From Candidatus Delongbacteria bacterium (GTDB lineage Bacteria > CAIWAD01 > BS150m-G50), in assembly GCA_016784425.1 (NCBI GenBank), contig JADHUQ010000019.1, positions 1-19,518 of the forward strand: a stretch of 19,518 nt of DNA. The letters are read 5' to 3'. Position 1 is the stretch's first letter. Each line of letters begins with the position of its first letter. Below the pieces are notes generated by a model. The model made no database searches. It was given only the letters and a program-made list of their open reading frames with translations, and was not told the origin of the DNA. Of this stretch, positions 14,296-19,518 are shown in pieces. The position numbers and the translations under genes are program-made.

Positions 14296-16158
14296 ATGTC
14301 ACAGCATCTTCCCACAATCCTGGACGCTCTCTGGAACAATCAGGATTATCGGGGACTCGTCCACCGTTTCCCGGTCCCAACACCTGCCAAAGCGCCTTTA
14401 CCAGAATTACTCCATTGTCTACTGCTGAAGGGGGAGTCGCATCTCCAGCTGGAGGAAACGGTTTCTGCGCGTGACACTCTGCTTGATGCCATCCTGGTGA
14501 TGGAAAAACGGGGTCGCGAACGGCGCCTGCCGCAGATGGAATTCCGTGCCTTGCTGGGTCTGATACGCGCCAACCGCCTGGGTGGAGAACCGGCCAAAGC
14601 GTTACAATTGTTGAGTCGACTCCGGGAGTCAAGAACCGTCCGCACTGTCGTCTCAGAGCAGGAATTGATGTTGGAACGGGGCTGGAGTTTGCTGGCTACC
14701 GGAAGTGATGAGGCAGCTACGGTACCGAGAGATCTGGCCGAAATGGGTCGGTGCAGACTGACCACACAGGGACTGCTGGATCTGGCATTGCTGGAAGCTG
14801 CCCTGCTGCAGCGGGAGGAGTTTTTCTCAGAGGCACTGGCTGTACTGTCGTCACTGCGGGACAGTGCGGTAATCCACCTGTTGTCACGGGCAAGATTGTC
14901 TCACACCCGGGGTATACTGCTCCAACGGTTACAGCGCTATCGTGAAGCGAGTGACAGCCTGGAACGCGCACTCGCTGTCTACGATCACTACCAGATGCAG
15001 AAACGAGTGATTGAGTTGAGAACGTTGAGAGCCCGCCTCCTTTTTCAACTGGGGGAACGACAGGAAGCTGTCAGGCAGCTGCGTACTACCCGGGCACGGG
15101 CCTATGAACTGGACCTGCCACTCGGTAGTGTACTGCGGGTAGCCGAAGAGTTTGATTGCGAGCTCTCCCGTGAGGGATTCCCCTTGCGTAGCCTGTTGGC
15201 AACCCAGGCTATACCAGGCTTCAGTCCTGTCATCCGTGAACTAAATGACCGTATCAGACAGGTCGCCGGTTCCAGCCTGCCGGTCTTGATTCTGGGAGAG
15301 ACCGGTGTTGACAAAGAGCTTACAGCCCGGGCGATACACGCCTCCAGTAACAGGAGCCAGTGTGAACTGGTTACTATCCACTGCCCTTCCCTTTCGGAGA
15401 CCCTGTTTGAATCCACACTGTTCGGGCACCGGCGGGGTGCATTTACCGGAGCAACCGCAGACCGGCAGGGACTGGCGGAACAGGCAGAGGGTGGTACGCT
15501 CTTTCTGGATGAGATCAGCGAAATCTCCCCACCGATCCAGGCAAAGCTGCTCCGCTTTCTGGAGACAGGTGAATATCACGTCGTCGGTGACAACAGGGTC
15601 CGCAGAGCGGAAATGAGGTTGCTGGCCGCTTCCAATCATACCTACCGGGGATTGCTGGAAGATCAGGGATTCCGCTCCGATCTGCTGCACCGGATTGCGG
15701 GAGCTATCATCAGACTGCCATCGCTTCAGGAACGTCGGGAAGATATTCCGTTGCTGCTGGAAAGCTGGTTACTGGAATGGAACGCGCGGGAGGGGGTACG
15801 CAAGATCATCGCTCCCGCAGCAATTGCACTTCTGCAAAACTACCACTTTCCCGGTAATGTGCGGGAATTGCGACATCTGTTCCAGGGTGCCTGGGAACAG
15901 GCCAGCAGTAACATCCGCCCGGAACATTTTGCGATAGACCGCCTGCCGTTGCCCGGCGCGGTGCGGGGGAACCGCTGTTTTGAACCGGGGCCGTTACGCC
16001 AGGCGCTCAGCGAATTTGAGAAGGGTTATCTGCAACGGACCCTGCAGGAGGTACATTTCGACAAATCACATGCTTCACGCCTGCTGCAGATCAGTCGGCA
16101 GACGCTCTATACTAAATTGAAACAACACGGTTTACTGGAAGCGGTGTTGAGGGGGTAA
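14296..16158 (+). CDS. Sigma-54 interaction domain/Fis-type transcriptional regulator with TPR-like N-terminus
   Basis: Bacterial enhancer-binding protein of 620 residues. Residues 1 to about 300 are Leu/Arg/Glu-rich paired helices resembling tetratricopeptide repeats, in place of a receiver domain. The AAA+ domain (about 310-545) has GHRRGAFTGA with the sigma-54 contact loop GAFTGA at 381-386, Walker B GGTLFLDE (D405, E406), sensor I N447, arginine-finger candidates R460 and R466, and sensor II in FPGNVREL (R523). Walker A reads GETGVDKE at 334-341: the glycine before K340 is replaced by D339. The C-terminus (about 570-620) is a Fis-type helix-turn-helix with ASRLLQISRQTLYTKLK. The ATG at 14296 has GGAG 6 nt upstream; the frame is open to 14221, but that segment overlaps the promoter. 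It is divergent from the sigma-54-driven acyl-CoA dehydrogenase operon, its likely target. Confidence 0.92.
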   Translation: MSQHLPTILDALWNNQDYRGLVHRFPVPTPAKAPLPELLHCLLLKGESHLQLEETVSARDTLLDAILVMEKRGRERRLPQMEFRALLGLIRANRLGGEPAKALQLLSRLRESRTVRTVVSEQELMLERGWSLLATGSDEAATVPRDLAEMGRCRLTTQGLLDLALLEAALLQREEFFSEALAVLSSLRDSAVIHLLSRARLSHTRGILLQRLQRYREASDSLERALAVYDHYQMQKRVIELRTLRARLLFQLGERQEAVRQLRTTRARAYELDLPLGSVLRVAEEFDCELSREGFPLRSLLATQAIPGFSPVIRELNDRIRQVAGSSLPVLILGETGVDKELTARAIHASSNRSQCELVTIHCPSLSETLFESTLFGHRRGAFTGATADRQGLAEQAEGGTLFLDEISEISPPIQAKLLRFLETGEYHVVGDNRVRRAEMRLLAASNHTYRGLLEDQGFRSDLLHRIAGAIIRLPSLQERREDIPLLLESWLLEWNAREGVRKIIAPAAIALLQNYHFPGNVRELRHLFQGAWEQASSNIRPEHFAIDRLPLPGAVRGNRCFEPGPLRQALSEFEKGYLQRTLQEVHFDKSHASRLLQISRQTLYTKLKQHGLLEAVLRG

Positions 16159-16259
16159 GGTGTCACAGAGAGTAAAGAATGCATGTCACCGATTTCCTGG
16201 TCCAGCTGTTCCGCTCCTGACCTCTTGAAGGAGAGGAATCGCCATCCCGCACTAATTCA

Positions 16260-17264
16260 CTACTCAGTCCCCGTGGCAAGTTCTGCGGCTCCATGTAAGT
16301 TTTCATCGCTCTCCAGCGTTAGCTCATAACCCAACCAGGCCGGTAGTGGGGAGAAGCCGAGTCGCAGATTGATACCGTACATCGGGTTTTTCTCTTCATT
16401 ATCGGTGTCGATGTGGTGGTAGCCCTGCTGGCGCGCATACTCCGCCGCACGAACCTTGAGGGCAATGGCGATACCACGACGACGATACTCCGGTATCACA
16501 CCGGTCAACCCGCACCATAGCTTTTTGGGATCAGCTTTGGTCGGCCAGAGATTGGTCAGTCCTACCAGTCGCTGTCCATCCCGGGCTATAAAATGCCCTG
16601 CTGGTTCGAATTCAGGATTCTGTAATATCTCCCGCTGGTACTCCTCAAACGACTCACGCTCCCAGGGTGCGGTACCGGGAACATCCTTGATCACGATCCA
16701 GTGCAGATCCCACATCTGGTGTGCCCAGTCGGGTGTTGTCGCCTGCAGCTCTGTCAGCGGCTCAATGGTGATCCCGGAGGTGGTTACCTGGTTGCATACT
16801 GGGGCAAATTCCTGAGCTGTGAAAGCGGTTAGATCCAGACGGGAGGCCGGTTCACGGATGGCGACGCTGAAACCACGTTTTTCGAGGAACCGACGGGCTG
16901 GTTGCTGGTCATCACCGGTGTAGGTTGAGAGCATGGTTGGCTTTCTCTCCGCCAGCTGTTTCAGTACCTCCTGGTAAATGGCGGTACCAAAACCTTTTCC
17001 CTGCTGCTCAGGCAGCACTATCACCTCCAGGTAATGCTTGCCTGCGTGTTTCTGCCACCAGGTTTCGCAAAAGACTGCGGTCGCTACAACCTGGCCTTCC
17101 GCTTCAGCGATCAGTCTCTTAAAAAAGCGGTGAGGTTCACGTGATTCATCACGGTGGCGGTACTGAACGGCAGTTTCCAGAACTTCCGGGAAGTTGCGAT
17201 TCCAGCACACTACTGCGGCTTCGTAATCATCGTCACTGAAATTGAAAGGTCTGATTGTGAGCAT
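16260..17264 (-). CDS. Tandem GNAT-family N-acetyltransferase
   Basis: Cytoplasmic protein of 334 residues made of two GNAT domains, about 1-145 and 165-320. The acetyl-CoA-binding motif A is VLPEQQGKGFG in the first (QGKGFG at 88-93) and VIPEYRRRGIA in the second (RRRGIA at 261-266). The second domain also has the typical ending NPMYGINLRLGF. Both motifs look intact, so both domains may bind acetyl-CoA. The substrate is unknown. Mycothiol synthase is a tandem GNAT, but nothing here supports that role. The ATG has GAGG 6 nt upstream. It is transcribed away from the tRNA genes, with a terminator in between, and ends 101 bp from the convergent activator gene; that gap contains only a weak stem (CCTCT/AGAGG, 16221-16236). 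Confidence 0.88.
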   Translation of the reverse strand: MLTIRPFNFSDDDYEAAVVCWNRNFPEVLETAVQYRHRDESREPHRFFKRLIAEAEGQVVATAVFCETWWQKHAGKHYLEVIVLPEQQGKGFGTAIYQEVLKQLAERKPTMLSTYTGDDQQPARRFLEKRGFSVAIREPASRLDLTAFTAQEFAPVCNQVTTSGITIEPLTELQATTPDWAHQMWDLHWIVIKDVPGTAPWERESFEEYQREILQNPEFEPAGHFIARDGQRLVGLTNLWPTKADPKKLWCGLTGVIPEYRRRGIAIALKVRAAEYARQQGYHHIDTDNEEKNPMYGINLRLGFSPLPAWLGYELTLESDENLHGAAELATGTE

Positions 17265-17340
17265 GTGATGCCTCGCTGTCTGTACTCACCTGTGATGATG
17301 TTCTGTTGTCTGGTAAACATCGACTGCACTGAACTGCAGT

Positions 17341-17368
17341 AGTGTATCATCAGCTGTGTTCAGGTCAG
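17341..17368 (-). promoter_or_regulatory. Possible promoter of the tandem GNAT gene
   Basis: CTGACC (17363-17368) and TACACT (17341-17346) on the minus strand are separated by 16 nt, each matching four of six consensus bases. A perfect inverted repeat ACTGCA-N6-TGCAGT (17323-17340) directly follows the -10, so it could be an operator. The promoter is weak and the call is tentative. Confidence 0.35.
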
Positions 17369-17421
17369 CCTTTGTGCAATCGTTTCCCAAGCCAGCTGCT
17401 GGTGTGACTTTCTACTCCAGT

Positions 17422-17454
17422 AAAAGAAAACCCGCCCCGTGGAACCGGGACGGG
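17422..17454 (-). terminator. Intrinsic terminator of the tRNA-Ser pair
   Basis: On the minus strand CCCGTCCC (17447-17454) pairs with GGGGCGGG (17431-17438), one G-U included, around an 8-nt loop, and runs into TTTTCTTTT (17422-17430). It lies about 10 nt past the 3' end of tRNA-Ser(GCU) and separates the tRNAs from the GNAT gene. Confidence 0.9.
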
Positions 17455-17464
17455 CTATCGCAAG

Positions 17465-17554
17465 CGGAGAGGCAGGGATTTGAACCCTGGATCGAGGTCA
17501 ACCCCCGATTCACGCTTAGCAGGCGTGCGCATTAAGCCACTCTGCCACCTCTCC
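17465..17554 (-). tRNA. tRNA-Ser(GCU)
   Basis: A 90-nt class II tRNA. The acceptor arms GGAGAGG (17548-17554) and CCTCTCC (17466-17472) pair fully, and the discriminator at 17465 is G. The anticodon stem CACGC/GCGTG encloses the loop CTGCTAA with anticodon GCU, reading AGC and AGU. The long variable arm is expected of serine tRNAs, and the T arm carries GGTTCAAATCC. The 3' CCA is not encoded and must be added by nucleotidyltransferase. Confidence 0.95.
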
Positions 17555-17563
17555 CTGAAAGAA

Positions 17564-17647
17564 CGGAGGACGAGGGACTCGAACCCCCATGGGCGTAAAC
17601 CCGGCGGTTTTCAAGACCGCTGCCTTACCAATTAGGACTAGTCCTCC
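17564..17647 (-). tRNA. tRNA-Ser(UGA)
   Basis: An 84-nt class II tRNA. The acceptor arms GGAGGAC (17641-17647) and GTCCTCC (17565-17571) pair fully, and the discriminator at 17564 is G. The anticodon stem GCGGT/ACCGC holds the loop CTTGAAA with anticodon UGA, reading UCA and related serine codons. The variable arm has a short GGG/CCC stem, and the T loop is TTCGAGT. The D arm (GTCC, loop with TTGGTAA, GGC) is short. CCA is not encoded. It lies 9 nt before tRNA-Ser(GCU), so the two are co-transcribed. Confidence 0.9.
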
Positions 17648-17815
17648 AGAAAGTTCTGCAGGCTACGGGAGTGAACCGCCAATTTCCGGTTTTTCCACTG
17701 GCATACCGGGACATCTTGTTTACCGGGAGACAAATTATTAAAGCGAGGGGTTCATAAATACAAGTTTTTCCGGATGGGTGATGAATTCCCGCCGTCGGTA
17801 GCCTGAACAGATGGG

Positions 17816-19231
17816 TCACCAACGCACGGCGATAAACTTCTCCCGTGTCATTTCCCGCAGCGCCCAGCGGACACCCTCCCGCGTGTTGCCCGAATCTTTG
17901 ATGCCCCCGTAAGGCATGTGGTCTATCCGCCAGGTGGGAACATCGTTGATAATGATACCACCAACCTTGATGCCGCGTACAGCCAGGTTTATTCTCCTCA
18001 GGTCCTGTGTGAATACACCGGCCTGGAGTCCATAACGGGAATCATCCAGCGCTTCCACTGCTGTGGCAAAATCACCGTATGATTCCAGTGTCATCACCGG
18101 TGCAAAAATCTCATCGCAGTTGACCTGCATTGCCCGGGTGGTATCGGTCAACACTGTCGGGTACAACAGATTGCCCTCACGTTTGCCACCGGTTAACAAC
18201 CGTGCCCCCTCGGCCAGGGCCTGTTCAATCCAGTTTTCCGCGCGAACAGCCTCCGTCAGGTTGATCATCGGACCAACGGTGGTGGTTTCCTCCAGGGGAT
18301 CGCCACATCGCAGCAGCTCAATCTCTTTAAGCAGCTGCTTTTCGAACAATTCCCGGATTCGCTCCTCCACCAGTACCCGTTGAACGGCGATACAACTCTG
18401 GCCAGCATATCCAAAAGCGGCTGCAACGACAGCCTTGGCAGCGTATTCCAGATCGCAATCGGAATGAACGATGACGCCGGCGTTGCCACCCAGTTCCAGT
18501 GCTACCCGTTTGCGTTCAGCCTGCTTCTGTAACCCCCAGCCCACTGCCGGACTGCCGGTAAAGGTGAGCAGCTGCAGCCGGGGATCAGTCGCCAGGGGGG
18601 CGGCAGCTGCAGCCGGGCAGGTGAGAAGATTTATTCCGCCAGCCGGCCAGCCGGCCTCCTCTATCAACCTGACCAGTAAGACAGAGCTGAAAGGGGTCTG
18701 AGTGGCGGGTCGATGGACGATGCTGTTACCGGCAGCCATTGCTGGAGCCAGTTTGTGCGCCACCAGGTTGAGAGGAAAATTGAAAGGGGTAATGGAAGCA
18801 ATCGGCCCCAGCGGTTCGTGCACGAGAAACCCGGTACGCCCTGCACCCCATGGTCGCAGGTCCAATGGTATTATTTCTCCGGTCAACCGCTTACACTCCT
18901 CGACCGCCAGCTCAAAAGTATGCACAGCACGCTGTACTTCCGCCCGACCGCTGTGTAAAGGCTTGCCGGCTTCCAGGGCCAGCAGTCGTGCAAATTCCTC
19001 GCTGTGGGTTTCGATCCCGGTTTTTACCCGTTCCAGAATCGCCGCCCGCTCGTAAACAGGAAGCGAACCACAGGAAGCTGCCGCGCGGTCTGCTGCACCG
19101 ATGGCAGCTTCGACTTCAACTTCACTACCCCGCGCCATGTTTCCGACTACGGCATCGTCCCAGGGGGAACGGATAGCCAGCTGCTTCACACCCTCCAACC
19201 ATTTGCCATCGATCAGCATTTTGCCCTGCAC
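17816..19231 (-). CDS. NAD(P)-dependent aldehyde dehydrogenase family protein
   Basis: Oxidises an aldehyde to the acid with NAD(P). With the GTG start at 19231 the product has 471 residues, the usual size. The oxyanion asparagine is N151 in ITPFNFPLNL, the general base is E246 in LELGGN and the nucleophile is C280 in AGQSCIAVQR. FTGSPAVG (224-231) is in the cofactor fold, and the C-terminal PYGGIKDSG motif is present. The usual Lys in the VxKPA cofactor motif is Arg here (R174 in HRPATQTP). I chose GTG at 19231 because GGAGG lies 5 nt upstream and the product then begins MQGKMLIDGKW, as family members do; an ATG at 19219 is the alternative. The frame is open to 19453, but that stretch overlaps the end of the upstream gene. 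It resembles the lactaldehyde/semialdehyde and GapN-like groups; the substrate is unknown. Confidence 0.92.
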   Translation of the reverse strand: MQGKMLIDGKWLEGVKQLAIRSPWDDAVVGNMARGSEVEVEAAIGAADRAAASCGSLPVYERAAILERVKTGIETHSEEFARLLALEAGKPLHSGRAEVQRAVHTFELAVEECKRLTGEIIPLDLRPWGAGRTGFLVHEPLGPIASITPFNFPLNLVAHKLAPAMAAGNSIVHRPATQTPFSSVLLVRLIEEAGWPAGGINLLTCPAAAAAPLATDPRLQLLTFTGSPAVGWGLQKQAERKRVALELGGNAGVIVHSDCDLEYAAKAVVAAAFGYAGQSCIAVQRVLVEERIRELFEKQLLKEIELLRCGDPLEETTTVGPMINLTEAVRAENWIEQALAEGARLLTGGKREGNLLYPTVLTDTTRAMQVNCDEIFAPVMTLESYGDFATAVEALDDSRYGLQAGVFTQDLRRINLAVRGIKVGGIIINDVPTWRIDHMPYGGIKDSGNTREGVRWALREMTREKFIAVRW

Positions 19232-19331
19232 GGTCACCTCCCCGGTTTTGTACAAATTTGAACATATCGGACCGGAATCGGTAGCACTTTCAGAATAACC
19301 CTCCCACAACAGGGTTGCCGTTGGATATTTC

Positions 19332-19518
19332 TCAGTAATAGAGCGCAACGGCATGTTTGCTGGTAACTGGATGGCTACTGCCGCTGGCAGCGGATTCCGC
19401 CAGGACAATATAGACACCTGGCGGTAGCAGTCGTCCCGCATCATCCCGCCCATCCCAATACAATCTGGTCACCGCAGCACCATGACTGCCGCCATCCAGA
19501 CACCGGACACAGATTCCT
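19332..19518 (-). CDS. C-terminal end of a protein with a FlgD-type Ig-like domain, cut by window edge
   Basis: The last 61 residues of a gene entering from the right edge, with stop TGA at 19332-19334. The segment VTRLYWDGRDDAGRLLPPGV followed by YIVLAES is the hallmark of the FlgD-like Ig/C-terminal beta domain seen at the end of many secreted or surface proteins (W-D-G-R-D/N-x-x-G...L-P-x-G-V-Y). The protein ends SKHAVALYY where relatives usually end in a short strand after T-x-K. The reading frame differs from the one that extends the aldehyde dehydrogenase upstream, and the two overlap only if that extension were real. The rest of the protein, including any signal peptide or catalytic domain, is outside the window, so its role is unknown. 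Confidence 0.65.
   Translation of the reverse strand, partial: GICVRCLDGGSHGAAVTRLYWDGRDDAGRLLPPGVYIVLAESAASGSSHPVTSKHAVALYY

Noticed and set aside
16221..16236. Inverted repeat CCTCT/AGAGG between the convergent activator and GNAT genes as terminator
   Set aside because: Only five base pairs and no T tract on either strand.
19247..19256. Perfect palindrome TTTGTACAAA upstream of the aldehyde dehydrogenase
   Set aside because: A 10-bp AT-rich palindrome can occur by chance; no promoter is recognisable next to it, so an operator call is not supported.
19297..19316. Inverted repeat AACCCT/AGGGTT after the FlgD-type gene as terminator
   Set aside because: Short stem with an 8-nt loop and no T run following; too weak to call.
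19232..19453. N-terminal extension of the aldehyde dehydrogenase to an ATG at 19453
   Set aside because: The extra 74 residues match nothing in the family, overlap the end of the FlgD-type gene in another frame, and the GTG at 19231 has a strong ribosome binding site.

Overview
The window is a compact, gene-dense bacterial chromosome segment with moderate-to-high GC. It holds fifteen protein-coding genes, two of them cut by the window edges, and two tRNA genes. The order rho - rpmE - DUF1385 membrane protein - prfA - prmC is one I associate with Desulfuromonadales/Geobacter-like Desulfobacterota. A perfect sigma-54 promoter, a TPR-type sigma-54 activator, a GAF/HD-GYP phosphodiesterase and a MaeB-type malic enzyme fit that group. 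The taxon is inferred from context and was not tested. I see no mobile element, phage gene or CRISPR array.

Layout. Positions 1-8235 form a leftward block on the minus strand. A consensus sigma-70 promoter (8207-8235) starts a transcript for an MBL-fold hydrolase, a VOC/glyoxalase-fold protein, rho and rpmE, which ends at an intrinsic terminator (5386-5415). The DUF1385 gene, prfA, prmC and rnr follow on the same strand; rnr runs off the left edge. This block covers transcription termination, translation termination, release-factor methylation and RNA decay. Next is a MaeB-type malic enzyme with a phosphotransacetylase-like C-terminus (8386-10665, minus), bounded by strong hairpins.

The regulatory centre is 10905-16158. 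A minus-strand pair, an acyl-CoA dehydrogenase and a GAF/HD-GYP protein coupled by an ATGA overlap, faces a divergent sigma-54-type activator (14296-16158, plus). The 299-bp divergent region carries a perfect -24/-12 element aimed at the dehydrogenase, a good sigma-70 promoter aimed at the activator, and repeats that could be operators. The simplest reading is that the activator drives the dehydrogenase/HD-GYP operon, linking acyl-CoA metabolism to cyclic-di-GMP turnover. The activator has Asp in place of an invariant Walker A glycine, which makes its ATPase status a real question.

Positions 16260-19518 are again all on the minus strand: a tandem GNAT acetyltransferase, tRNA-Ser(GCU) and tRNA-Ser(UGA) with an intrinsic terminator, an aldehyde dehydrogenase, and at the right edge the C-terminal end of a gene whose product ends in a FlgD-type Ig-like domain. 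Apart from the sigma-54 module, most of the window is ordinary housekeeping content.
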